Shown: positions 1 to 6,600 of the stretch, one piece after another | How the letters are laid out: every line of letters starts with the position of its first letter | Numbering within the stretch: position 1 is the stretch's first letter | Assembly: GCA_002392625.1 (NCBI GenBank) | Contig: DGHJ01000080.1 | Coordinates: forward strand, 1,588 to 12,269 | Reading direction: 5' to 3' | From: Oscillospiraceae bacterium UBA3851 | GTDB lineage: Bacteria; Bacillota; Clostridia; Oscillospirales; Oscillospiraceae | Length of the DNA stretch: 10,682 nucleotides | Program-made: the position numbers and the translations under genes | Notes under the pieces: model-generated | Seen by the model: only the letters and a program-made list of their open reading frames with translations | Told to the model about the DNA's origin: nothing | The model's database searches: none

Positions 1-937
1 GCTGCTCGCGGGCCTGCAGGGAGAGGACGTAAGCGCGGTTGCCGTCGTGGTCCACCGTCTCGCCGACGATGCGGCCGGGCAGCTTGCGCATGTGCTTGGT
101 GATGGTGGCCATGTAGCCCAGGTACGGGCCGCCGAAGGCGATGGGCATGCCCAGGGGCTGGCCCTCGCCCACGGCCACGTCGGCGCCGCAGTCGCGGGGG
201 GTCTTCATGATGCCAAGGGAGATGGGGTTGCAGCCCATGACGTACATGGCGCCGGCCTCGTGGACCAGGGCGCCGATGGCGTCGGCGTCCTCCAGCTGGC
301 CAAAGAAGTTGGGCTGCTGGAGATAGAAGCTGGCCACGTCGGGCGTGAGCATCTCACGCAGAGCGTCCATGTCGGTCCTGCCGTCCTTCATGGGCACCAC
401 GCGCATCTCGTCACCGGTGCCGAAGCAGTAGGTGCGGATGGTGTTGATGGTGTCGGGGTGTGCAGCGGCGCTGACCAGGGTCACCCGGCGCTTGCGGTCG
501 CGGCACATGGCGGCAGCCTCGGCGGCGGCCTCGGCCCCGTCGTACATGGAGGCGTTGGACACGTCCATGCCGGTGAGCTCGCAGATCATGGTCTGGTACT
601 CAAAGATGGACTGCAGCACGCCCTGGCTCATCTCCGCCTGATAGGGGGTGTAGGCGGTGAGGAACTCCTCTTTGTTGGGAACGGTCTTGACGATGCTGGG
701 GATGTAGTGGTCGTAGGCGCCGGCGCCGCGGAGCACCGTGGGGAACACGGTGTTCTTCGCGGCCATGGCGGATACGGCACGGCTGACCTCCAGCTCGCTC
801 ATCCCCTGGGGGATGTCCAGCGGGCGATCCAGGTACATCTCCGCGGGCACATCGCGGTACAGGTCACGGTAGTCCTGCATCCCGATGGCCTGGAGCATCT
901 CCTGGCGCTGCCGGTCGGTGGAAGGCACGTAGCTCAT
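1..937 (-). CDS. gcvPA: Glycine dehydrogenase (decarboxylating) subunit 1, GcvPA, partial (C-terminus beyond window edge)
   Basis: P-protein subunit 1 of the glycine cleavage system. With subunit 2 it decarboxylates glycine and passes the aminomethyl group to the lipoyl arm of GcvH in the cytoplasm. 312 codons are visible, against roughly 440-450 for the family, so the C-terminal third is missing. Seen in the translation: AYTPYQAEMSQG (residues 95-106), a conserved P-protein motif; NASMYDGA (128-135); GEGQPLGMPIAFGGPYLG (257-274); and LQAREQ at the cut end. In split P-proteins the PLP lysine lies in subunit 2, which should follow just left of this window. The ATG at 937-935 is preceded by GGAGGG at good spacing and lies 13 nt after the gcvH stop, so the two genes are co-transcribed. 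The N-terminus MSYVPSTDRQRQEML is typical of GcvPA. No frameshift is seen. Identification is firm from motifs and operon position. Confidence 0.94.
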   Translation of the reverse strand, partial: MSYVPSTDRQRQEMLQAIGMQDYRDLYRDVPAEMYLDRPLDIPQGMSELEVSRAVSAMAAKNTVFPTVLRGAGAYDHYIPSIVKTVPNKEEFLTAYTPYQAEMSQGVLQSIFEYQTMICELTGMDVSNASMYDGAEAAAEAAAMCRDRKRRVTLVSAAAHPDTINTIRTYCFGTGDEMRVVPMKDGRTDMDALREMLTPDVASFYLQQPNFFGQLEDADAIGALVHEAGAMYVMGCNPISLGIMKTPRDCGADVAVGEGQPLGMPIAFGGPYLGYMATITKHMRKLPGRIVGETVDHDGNRAYVLSLQAREQ

Positions 938-950
938 GTTTGCCCTCCGT

Positions 951-1328
951 TTAGCCTTCGGTGGCGCAGAAGGCCTCGTAAGCGGCGGCGTCCAGCAGCT
1001 CCTCGCTGTCGGTGACGTTCTCCACCTTAATGATCCAGGCGCCGTAGGGATCCTGGTTCAGCATTTCAGGGGCATCCAGCAGGTCCTCGTTGACGGCGCA
1101 CACGGTGCCGGTGACGGGGCTGACCAGATCGCTGACGGCCTTGACGGACTCCACGTCGCCAAAGGGCTCACCGGCGGTGCACTCGTCGCCCTCCTGGGGC
1201 AGGTTGATGAACACCACGTCGCCCAGAGCGTCCTGGGCAAAGTCGGAGATGCCGATGACGGTGACGCCGTCTTCCTCGCGGGTCCACTCGTGGGACTGGG
1301 AATACTTCAGCTCAGCAGGAAAGTTCAT
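951..1328 (-). CDS. gcvH: Glycine cleavage system H protein (lipoyl carrier)
   Basis: 125-residue lipoyl carrier that shuttles the aminomethyl group from the P-protein to the T-protein and is reoxidised by the L-protein. The N-terminus MNFPAELKYSQSHEW matches the family, and the motif GDVESVKAVSDL (58-68) places the lipoyl-lysine at K63, with the usual VSPVTGTVCAVNEDLL turn after it. Length is normal for GcvH (about 125-130). The start at 1328 is chosen because GGAGGT sits six bases upstream; a longer open frame to 1400 would overlap the upstream gene and has no ribosome binding site. It lies 49 nt after the gcvT-glyA stop and 13 nt before gcvPA in the same operon. It acts in the cytoplasm and needs lipoylation enzymes not seen here. 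Confidence 0.96.
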   Translation of the reverse strand: MNFPAELKYSQSHEWTREEDGVTVIGISDFAQDALGDVVFINLPQEGDECTAGEPFGDVESVKAVSDLVSPVTGTVCAVNEDLLDAPEMLNQDPYGAWIIKVENVTDSEELLDAAAYEAFCATEG

Positions 1329-1377
1329 GATGTTACCTCCAAAAATAGATTTATGTTGATGGATAGGATTGAAACAA

Positions 1378-4026
1378 TCAGAAGCCGACCTTGGCGGCAA
1401 AGCCCTCCAGCGCGGTCTCGAACTCGTCGTCGGAGAAGCAGTACTTCATCTCCGTGAAGTTGCTGCGCAGGCGGATGACGTCCTCCTTGACGTCCTTGCC
1501 CCGCAGGATGCAATCGGCCATGATGGCGGCAAGCTGCTCAAACTCCTTCTTGCCGAAGCCGAAGCGGGTCATCTCACTCATGCCCATGCGCAGCGCGCCG
1601 GAGGCGGTGAAGCCCTCCTCGTCCGGCGTGGCCTGGTAGTTGACGATGATGTTGTTGCGCTCCAACCGCTCGGCGATCTCGGCGCCCTGGGCGTAGCCCA
1701 CGGAGACGATGACCTGGTGGGTCTCAGTGTAGTCGATGGCGGGATCGCCGCACACGTTGAGGCCCTGGGCCTTCAGGCACTTGGCGAAGTACTTGGCGTT
1801 CTCGATGATGTTCTTCTGATACTCGTCCTTGAAATAGTTCATCTCATAGGCGGCCATCAGCAGACCCAGCTGGGTGCCCAGGTGGTGGTTGGACACGCTG
1901 CCGGGGAAGGCGCGGCGCTCGATGGTCTCCCACAGGCCGTACTTCAGATCGTCTTCCTTGTAGTTCACAGCCACCACGCCGCGCTGGGGACCGAAGAAGG
2001 TCTTGTGGGTGGAGCCGGTAACGATCTCGGCGCCCTCGGCGAAGGGCTGCTGGAAGTAGGGACCCACCAGACCCAGCACGTGGGCCATATCGTACATGAT
2101 GGTGGTGGGGATCTTCTGCTCGTCCACGAACTGGCGGATGGCGGCCACGGGCTCCTTATGCAGCACCATGCTCTTGCCGAAGATGATGAATTCGGGGCGG
2201 TACTGCTCGATGACCTTCTTGGTCTCCTCCACGTCGATCTTGAAGATGTTGTCCTTGCACACGGGGAAGTTCACCACGGCGCTGCGCTCGGTGACGGGAT
2301 CCACGGCGATGTAGTCATGGAGAGCGCCCATGGGCTGAGCGGACAGGTGGCCGCCCTTGATGATGTGGTTGTTCAGCACGTAGCCAAGGCGCTGGGGAGT
2401 GTGCTTGCGGTCCAGGCGGTTCTTCCAATCCATCAGAGCGGAGAACACGGCCATGTTGGACATCTGGCCGCTGATGACGCGGGTCTCCACCTCGGTGCAG
2501 CCGAAGTACTTGCGCAGCTCCTCCACGGCCAGCTGCTCCACCTCGTCGATGAACTTGGTGCCCTGATAATAGAAGATGTCCTTGTCATAGAAGGGGACCA
2601 CCTTCTTGTGCTCGGCGTAGCGGCAGGAGGGATCGGAGGAGCACAGCAGCTGCACGGCGCGGCTGGGGGTGTTCTCGGAGGGGATCAGGTTGATGCAGTT
2701 CTTCTGGCGCCAGATGTGGTTTTCCTCGGCCTTCTTCAGCAGCTCCAGGGCGCGGATGGGGCGCTCGTCGGTGCTGATCTCCCGCTTGGCCAGCTCCACG
2801 CCGTAGATAAGGGGACGGGCGTAGGGGGGCGCGGTGACGCTCATGTGGCGGGCGGGGATGGCGGCCTTCATGCGCTTGCCGCGGATGTCCACCTCCACCA
2901 CGTCGTCTACCAGCACGTCGCTGGCGATGTAGCAGGTGCCGATGGCGCGCTTGGCCACCTCGTCGGTGATGACGGTCTCCAGGCCCTCGCCCTCGGACTT
3001 GTAGTAGGGCACCATGGTGCCGCTGGTGACCCAGCCGATCTGCTCATCGCCCCGGTAGATGGGCATGCCGGCGCGCATGACGCCGCGGTCCAGCAGGACG
3101 ATGGGCTTGATGACCTTGGGCAGGTCGGTGAGGTCGGAAAAGTCGCGGTTCTGGATGCGCTTGAACGCCTCGCTCTGCTTTTCCAGAGGAGCGCGGCCCA
3201 CGAAGTCGCCCTTGCGCTGGGAGAAGCTGACGGCGAACTTGGCCAGAGGCACGGCAAAAATGGGCATGGGCACGCCATCGGGATCGACGCCCATCTCATG
3301 GCCGTACAGAGGCATACCGGCCTCCAGACGCAGGGTGTCGCGGGCACCCAGGCCGGCGGGCTTGGCGCCCAGCTCGATCAGGCGGTTCCACAGCCAGGCG
3401 GCCTCCTCAGAGCGGATGAACACCTCGTAGCCCAGAGGCTCGCCGGTATAGCCGGTCTTGGCCACGCGGACCTGATGGCCCTCAAACGCAAGGGTATTCA
3501 GCGCATTCTTCATGGGCTCGGTGACGGCCTCACCGCCGGAGAGAACGGTAAGCAGCTCCTTGCTCTTGGGGCCCTGCACGGCGATGGAGGCCCAGTCGGC
3601 GGTGATGTTGACGATGGTGACGTCGAACTTCTCGGCAATGGGCAGCAGGTGCGCCAGGTCCTTGTCGGTGTTGGCGGCGTTGACCACCAGCAGGAAGCGC
3701 TCCTCCTCGAAGCGGTACAGGTAGGCGTCGTCCACGGCGCTGCCGTCCTCAGCGGGGATGATGCAGTACTGGGCCATGTTCAGGTCCAGCGCATCCACGT
3801 TGCTGCTGAGCACGTGCTGCAGGAACGCGACGCGGTCGGGGCCGGCCACCAGCAGACGGCCCATGTGGGACACGTCAAACAGGGAGCAGAAGTGGCGGGT
3901 GTACAGGTGCTCGGCAACGATGCCGGTGGGGTACTGGACGGGCATTTCCCATCCGCCGAAGTCCACCATGGTGGCGCCAGCCGCCACATGGACATCGTAG
4001 AGCTGGGTGCGTTTCAGTTCGCTCAT
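1378..4026 (-). CDS. gcvT-glyA: Fused aminomethyltransferase (GcvT) - serine hydroxymethyltransferase (SHMT) protein
   Basis: One 882-residue open frame with two enzyme domains. Residues 1 to about 405 are GcvT, which releases ammonia from aminomethyl-lipoyl-GcvH and forms 5,10-methylene-THF. Seen: VDFGGWEMPVQYP (21-33), FDVSHMG (50-56), the Asp pair D99/D100 in the DDAYLY segment where the family keeps its catalytic Asp, AKTGYTGEPLGYEVF (189-203) and GLGARDTLRLEAGMPLYGHE (225-244). It is about 40 residues longer than usual GcvT, mainly in the C-terminal half. A short linker (about 405-430) leads into a full PLP-dependent SHMT domain: INLIPSENTPS (445-455), RYAE with E472, YYQG (486-489), SGQMSN (519-524), GGHLS (558-562), DMAHVLGLV (646-654), PLP lysine K675 in GSTHKTFFGP, and R813 in SGALRMG. 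No methionine lies between M395 and M522, and M395 has no ribosome binding site, so a free SHMT is unlikely. The two domains would link methylene-THF production to serine synthesis from glycine. The start at 4026 follows GGAAGG; the upstream open frame runs into the riboswitch and is not coding. Confidence 0.94.
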   Translation of the reverse strand: MSELKRTQLYDVHVAAGATMVDFGGWEMPVQYPTGIVAEHLYTRHFCSLFDVSHMGRLLVAGPDRVAFLQHVLSSNVDALDLNMAQYCIIPAEDGSAVDDAYLYRFEEERFLLVVNAANTDKDLAHLLPIAEKFDVTIVNITADWASIAVQGPKSKELLTVLSGGEAVTEPMKNALNTLAFEGHQVRVAKTGYTGEPLGYEVFIRSEEAAWLWNRLIELGAKPAGLGARDTLRLEAGMPLYGHEMGVDPDGVPMPIFAVPLAKFAVSFSQRKGDFVGRAPLEKQSEAFKRIQNRDFSDLTDLPKVIKPIVLLDRGVMRAGMPIYRGDEQIGWVTSGTMVPYYKSEGEGLETVITDEVAKRAIGTCYIASDVLVDDVVEVDIRGKRMKAAIPARHMSVTAPPYARPLIYGVELAKREISTDERPIRALELLKKAEENHIWRQKNCINLIPSENTPSRAVQLLCSSDPSCRYAEHKKVVPFYDKDIFYYQGTKFIDEVEQLAVEELRKYFGCTEVETRVISGQMSNMAVFSALMDWKNRLDRKHTPQRLGYVLNNHIIKGGHLSAQPMGALHDYIAVDPVTERSAVVNFPVCKDNIFKIDVEETKKVIEQYRPEFIIFGKSMVLHKEPVAAIRQFVDEQKIPTTIMYDMAHVLGLVGPYFQQPFAEGAEIVTGSTHKTFFGPQRGVVAVNYKEDDLKYGLWETIERRAFPGSVSNHHLGTQLGLLMAAYEMNYFKDEYQKNIIENAKYFAKCLKAQGLNVCGDPAIDYTETHQVIVSVGYAQGAEIAERLERNNIIVNYQATPDEEGFTASGALRMGMSEMTRFGFGKKEFEQLAAIMADCILRGKDVKEDVIRLRSNFTEMKYCFSDDEFETALEGFAAKVGF

Positions 4027-4032
4027 TTGGTT

Positions 4033-4038
4033 CCTTCC
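4033..4038 (-). promoter_or_regulatory. Ribosome binding site that fixes the gcvT-glyA start
   Basis: On the minus strand GGAAGG lies six bases before the ATG at 4026. It decides between this start and in-frame ATGs further upstream (up to 4272), which fall inside the riboswitch and have no purine-rich site. The encoded N-terminus MSELKRTQLYDVHVAAGA is a normal GcvT start. Confidence 0.85.
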
Positions 4039-4082
4039 TTTCGCATTTGGGTTTATCATCATGGATTTGCTGTGATAACATA

Positions 4083-4123
4083 ATAAAAAGAGGCAAAAAG
4101 ACCCCTTACAGCCTTTTTGCCTC
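4083..4123 (-). terminator. Riboswitch-controlled intrinsic terminator of the gcv operon leader
   Basis: On the minus strand an 11-bp perfect stem (GAGGCAAAAAG, positions 4123-4113, with CTTTTTGCCTC, 4100-4090) and a 12-nt loop are followed by TTTTTATT. It lies right after the second glycine aptamer and before the gcvT ribosome binding site. The 5' arm of the stem overlaps by three bases the 3' strand of the aptamer II P1 helix (4121-4125), so both cannot fully form at once. This fits the known ON behaviour of glycine riboswitches ahead of gcv operons: glycine bound, terminator weakened, genes transcribed. The direction of switching is inferred. Confidence 0.85.
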
Positions 4124-4295
4124 CGTCTATCCCTGAGAGATTCCCAGTCTGCGCCTCCGGGCGCAGGCGGTTGCCCCTTTGGCGTGCGCCCCGTGACGCG
4201 CACTCTCCGAAGTTTCGTCCGGATCCGATCCCCTTTGCCTGAGAGTTTTTGCATTCCCCTTCGGCGCCGCACGGTGTACGACCTCTCTCGGACCC
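4121..4295 (-). promoter_or_regulatory. Tandem (two-aptamer) glycine riboswitch
   Basis: Both glycine aptamers can be traced on the minus strand. Aptamer I (4295-4221): P1 GGGUCCG (4295-4289) with CGGAUCC (4227-4221), P2 GAGAG (4288-4284) with CUCUC (4245-4241), and conserved core segments GCGCCGAAGGGG and CUCUCAGGCAAAGGGGA. Linker: GGACGAAA, close to the conserved linker of this class. Aptamer II (4212-4121): P1 CUUCG (4212-4208) with CGGAG (4125-4121), P2 GAGAG (4207-4203) with CUCUC (4139-4135), core ACGCCAAAGGGGCAA. A terminator follows directly. In known systems the RNA senses glycine and turns on glycine cleavage genes; here the first controlled gene is gcvT-glyA. Helices and core motifs are read from the sequence; ligand and logic come from the family. 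Confidence 0.96.
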
Positions 4296-4333
4296 ATCAA
4301 CCGACCTGTATTCAGTTTTTCGCGGTGGCCGCT

Positions 4334-4354
4334 GCCGGGCGAAAAAGCCCCGGC
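4334..4354 (-). other. GC-rich hairpin near the 5' end of the gcv leader
   Basis: On the minus strand GCCGGGGC (4354-4347) can pair with GCCCGGC (4340-4334), leaving one bulged base and a six-base loop UUUUUC. It lies about 10-30 nt after the predicted transcription start and before aptamer I. There is no U-run after it, so it is not a terminator; a role in protecting the transcript 5' end is only a guess. Confidence 0.4.
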
Positions 4355-4372
4355 CCGCAACGGATTGAACAC

Positions 4373-4401
4373 AGTTTATCATTTGGCGGTTTGGCTGTCA
4401 A
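4373..4401 (-). promoter_or_regulatory. Probable sigma-A-type promoter of the gcv operon
   Basis: Minus strand: perfect -35 TTGACA (4401-4396), 17-bp spacer, -10 TAAACT (4378-4373, four of six consensus bases). The start would be near 4366, giving a leader of about 340 nt that contains the whole riboswitch and terminator. It is back to back with the promoter of the dipeptidase operon (4462-4489). Confidence 0.72.
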
Positions 4402-4461
4402 TCCCTCTTGGGACGAAACTGCCGCCTTTTTCTTGCGCCGCCGGGGGCGGCGGGGAGGGGC

Positions 4462-4489
4462 TTGCTTTTTTTCCTGTTTTCGCTATACT
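4462..4489 (+). promoter_or_regulatory. Probable promoter of the dipeptidase / flavin-reductase operon
   Basis: -10 TATACT (4484-4489, five of six consensus bases) with a weak -35 TTGCTT (4462-4467) at 16 bp. Transcription would start near 4496, about 46 nt before the dipeptidase ATG. The only better-looking elements in this gap belong to the opposite strand. Confidence 0.55.
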
Positions 4490-4499
4490 GATAACGGCA

Positions 4500-4514
4500 G
4501 CCGCCGACGGCGGC
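4500..4514 (+). other. Small perfect GC hairpin at the 5' end of the dipeptidase transcript
   Basis: GCCGCC (4500-4505), triloop GAC, GGCGGC (4509-4514). It would sit within a few bases of the transcript 5' end and ends 27 nt before the ATG, leaving the ribosome binding site free. Such 5' hairpins can protect mRNA from decay; that role is inferred. Confidence 0.4.
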
Positions 4515-4541
4515 CATACGGAAAATGAGGAGAGACAGAAG

Positions 4542-5942
4542 ATGTTCCAAGAACAGTTGAAAGAATACTTTGCCGCCCGCCGGGCGGCGTTCACGGCGGA
4601 TATCTGCCGCCTGGTGCGTATCGACAGCGTCAAGGGGGAGCCGCAGCCCGGCATGCCCTTCGGCGCCGGACCCGCCGCCGCCCTGGAGGAGGCGCTGGCC
4701 ATGGCCCGCGACATGGGCTTTGCCGTGAAGAACTGGGACGGCTACGTGGGCACGGTGGACTTCGGGCCCGGTGAGCGGCAGCTGGACATGCTGGCCCATC
4801 TGGACGTGGTGCCCGTGGGCGACGATTGGACGGTCACCGCCCCCTTTGTGCCGGTGGAGCGCGACGGCATGCTCTACGGCCGCGGCACAGCCGACGACAA
4901 GGGCCCCGCCGTGGCGGCCCTGTACGCCATGCGGGCCGTCAAGGAGCTGGGCGTCCCCCTGCAAAGGAGCGTCCGGCTGATCCTGGGCACCGACGAGGAG
5001 AGCGGCAGCGCCGACATTGCCTACTACTATCAGCGTGAGAAAGAGGCGCCCATGACCTTCTCTCCGGACGCGGATTTCCCCGTCATCAACATCGAGAAGG
5101 GCCGCGCCCACGGCGTTTTCACCGCCGATTGGGAGGCCGGCGACGCCCTGCCCCGGTTGGTGAGCGTCCACGCCGGCACCCGCGCCAACGTGGTGCCGGG
5201 CCTGGCCGAGGCCGTGGTGGCGGGCGTCAGCGCGGAGTTGACATGCTCCGCCGCCCAGCTCGTGACCGCGGAGACCGGCGTCACCTTTGACGTAGAGAAG
5301 AGCGGCGAGCAGACGAGGATCACCGCCCATGGCGAGAGTGCCCACGGCTCGGCGCCCAAGGACGGCAACAACGCCCTGACGGGCCTTTTGACCCTGCTGT
5401 GCCGCCTGCCGCTGTCTGACGACGGCGCCACGCGGCGCATCCACGCCCTGAACGAGCTGTTCCCCCACGGGGACTGGCGGGGCATAGCGGCGGGCGTGGC
5501 CCGGCACGACGAGCGCTCCGGCGCTACCACCCTGGCCTGCACCGTGCTCCATCTGGAGGATAACGCGCTGCGGGGCGAGTTCGACGGCCGCACCGCCATC
5601 GGCGCCAACCAGGAGAACACCTGCGACGTGCTGATCGCCGCCATGGCCGCGCGCGGCATGACCTTGGACTGCCGCCACCGCCCGGAGCACTGCGTGAGCG
5701 CGGATGCCCCCATCGTGGTGGAGCTGCTGAAGTGCTACGAGCAGTACACCGGCCAGAAGGGCGAGCCGCTGGCCATCGGCGGCGGCACCTACGTGCACAA
5801 TATCAAAAACGGCGTGGCCTTCGGCTGTACCATGCCCGGCGTGGACAACCATCTCCACGGCGCCGACGAGTTTGCTATCGTGGACGATCTGCTCCTCAGT
5901 GCCCAGATGTTCGCCCAGGCCATCGTCGATCTGTGCGGATAA
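4542..5942 (+). CDS. pepV: PepV-like M20 family dipeptidase (Zn-dependent)
   Basis: 466-residue cytoplasmic metallopeptidase of the M20/PepV type, which hydrolyses dipeptides and some related N-terminal amide bonds. Length agrees with PepV (about 470). Seen: metal and catalytic motif HLDVVPVGDDW (H86, D88), GRGTADDKGP with D118/D119 (bridging metal), DEESGS with E152/E153 (general base and metal ligand), SPDADFPV with D176, GESAHGSAPKDGNNA (264-278), and a C-terminal MPGVDNHLHGADE segment with H437/H439 as metal ligand. The lid domain lies between about 185 and 385. No signal peptide. The start at 4542 is chosen because AGGAG lies nine bases upstream and the N-terminus MFQEQLKEYFAARRAAF aligns with the family; the open frame upstream has a low-complexity unrelated translation and crosses the promoter. 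It is followed after 13 nt by the flavin-reductase-like gene. Exact peptide specificity cannot be told; a related M20 amidohydrolase is the main alternative. Confidence 0.92.
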   Translation: MFQEQLKEYFAARRAAFTADICRLVRIDSVKGEPQPGMPFGAGPAAALEEALAMARDMGFAVKNWDGYVGTVDFGPGERQLDMLAHLDVVPVGDDWTVTAPFVPVERDGMLYGRGTADDKGPAVAALYAMRAVKELGVPLQRSVRLILGTDEESGSADIAYYYQREKEAPMTFSPDADFPVINIEKGRAHGVFTADWEAGDALPRLVSVHAGTRANVVPGLAEAVVAGVSAELTCSAAQLVTAETGVTFDVEKSGEQTRITAHGESAHGSAPKDGNNALTGLLTLLCRLPLSDDGATRRIHALNELFPHGDWRGIAAGVARHDERSGATTLACTVLHLEDNALRGEFDGRTAIGANQENTCDVLIAAMAARGMTLDCRHRPEHCVSADAPIVVELLKCYEQYTGQKGEPLAIGGGTYVHNIKNGVAFGCTMPGVDNHLHGADEFAIVDDLLLSAQMFAQAIVDLCG

Positions 5943-5955
5943 GGAGGAACCGAAG

Positions 5956-6432
5956 ATGAAGGAGTTTCCCATTGACGCGTTTGCGCAGTTTGACAAAAAG
6001 TGGGCGCTGGTGTGCGCCGGCACGATGGAGCGCCACAACGCCATGACCATCAGCTGGGGCGGTCTGGGCACATTGTGGAGCCGCCCGGTGGCCACGGTGT
6101 ACGTCAAGCCCGTGCGCTATACGTATCAGTTTCTGGAGGAAAACGAGTATTTCACCGTCAGCTTCTATCCGGAGTCCTGCCGCGAGGCGCTGGCCGTCAT
6201 GGGCAGCGTGTCCGGCCGGGACTGTGACAAGGACGGCGCCGCCGGCTTGACGCCGATCCCCGCCGGAGAGAGCACCACCTACGCCCAGGCGGAGGTGACG
6301 CTGCTGTGCAGAAAGATCTATTCCCAGGATCTGGACCTTGACCGGATCCCTGCCGACGCCGTGAAGAGCTACTACAGGACCGAGGCGCCCCACCGCATGT
6401 ACATCGGCGAGGTGGTGGATGTGATCCGGTAA
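5956..6432 (+). CDS. Flavin reductase-like (flavoredoxin family) FMN-binding protein
   Basis: 158-residue soluble protein of the flavin reductase-like / flavoredoxin family, which binds FMN on a split beta-barrel and often passes electrons to a partner. The segment RHNAMTISWGGLGTLWSRP (26-44) matches the family's N-T-S-W flavin phosphate-binding region, followed by VYVKPVRYTYQFLEENEYFT (49-67) and a late YIGEVVDV strand (149-156). It has a very good ribosome binding site (AAGGAGG) and begins 13 nt after the dipeptidase stop, so the two form an operon; a terminator follows at 6447. No cysteine pair or other domain points to a partner. Substrate and electron partner are unknown, and the link to peptide hydrolysis is not evident. 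Confidence 0.87.
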   Translation: MKEFPIDAFAQFDKKWALVCAGTMERHNAMTISWGGLGTLWSRPVATVYVKPVRYTYQFLEENEYFTVSFYPESCREALAVMGSVSGRDCDKDGAAGLTPIPAGESTTYAQAEVTLLCRKIYSQDLDLDRIPADAVKSYYRTEAPHRMYIGEVVDVIR

Positions 6433-6446
6433 CCGAAAAACACCCC

Positions 6447-6488
6447 AAACCCGTTGTGCCGCAAGGCGTGGCGGGTTTTTATTTTTTT
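6447..6488 (+). terminator. Intrinsic terminator after the dipeptidase operon
   Basis: Outer stem AAACCCG (6447-6453) with CGGGTTT (6472-6478), an internal loop, and an inner stem GCC / GGC closed by a GCAA tetraloop. T-rich tail TTTTTATTTTTTT runs to 6488. It begins 14 nt after the flavin-reductase stop. Confidence 0.88.
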
Positions 6489-6489
6489 C

Positions 6490-6518
6490 TTGCGTTTTGA
6501 GAAAGAATATTGTATAAT
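6490..6518 (+). promoter_or_regulatory. Probable promoter of the peptide ABC importer operon
   Basis: Perfect -10 TATAAT (6513-6518) with a weak -35 TTGCGT (6490-6495) at 17 bp, just after the terminator. The start would be near 6525, giving a leader of about 267 nt before the binding-protein ATG. That leader contains the hairpin structures described at 6530-6583 and 6601-6763. Confidence 0.68.
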
Positions 6519-6519
6519 A

Positions 6520-6583
6520 CGCCCGGCTTGAAAACTGAATAACGAGTCAGAGTTTTCTAGCGAAAACCGGGCGCTTCGGCGCC
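6520..6583 (+). repeat. Nested inverted repeats overlapping the start of the importer leader
   Basis: CGCCCGG (6520-6526) is matched by CCGGGCG (6567-6573), and inside it GAAAACT (6530-6536) is matched by AGTTTTC (6551-6557). The right outer arm also takes part in another stem, GGCGC (6570-6574) with GCGCC (6579-6583), closed by a very stable UUCG tetraloop. The outer pair and the UUCG hairpin cannot form together. As the left outer arm lies at or before the predicted transcription start, it would act in DNA (operator or cruciform) rather than in RNA. No T-run follows, so it is not a terminator. Confidence 0.6.
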
Positions 6584-6600
6584 GCACATTGACTCCATAA

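Noticed and set aside
1369..4083. Very long open frame on the plus strand (about 900 codons) opposite the gcvT-glyA gene
   Set aside because: Its translation is rich in Gly, His, Leu, Ala and Val with no known motif and is the mirror of a GC-rich coding strand. The minus-strand frame has clear GcvT and SHMT motifs and a ribosome binding site.
4027..4272. N-terminal extension of the gcvT-glyA frame to an ATG at 4272
   Set aside because: It would run through the riboswitch aptamers and terminator, gives an Arg-rich unrelated sequence, and lacks a ribosome binding site. The start at 4026 has both signal and family match.
4436..4470. GC-rich hairpin (CGCCGCC GGG GGCGGCG) followed at a distance by a T-run, resembling a terminator on the plus strand
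   Set aside because: The T-run starts about 13 bases after the stem and no gene is transcribed into it from the left on this strand. The T-run is part of the promoter spacer region.
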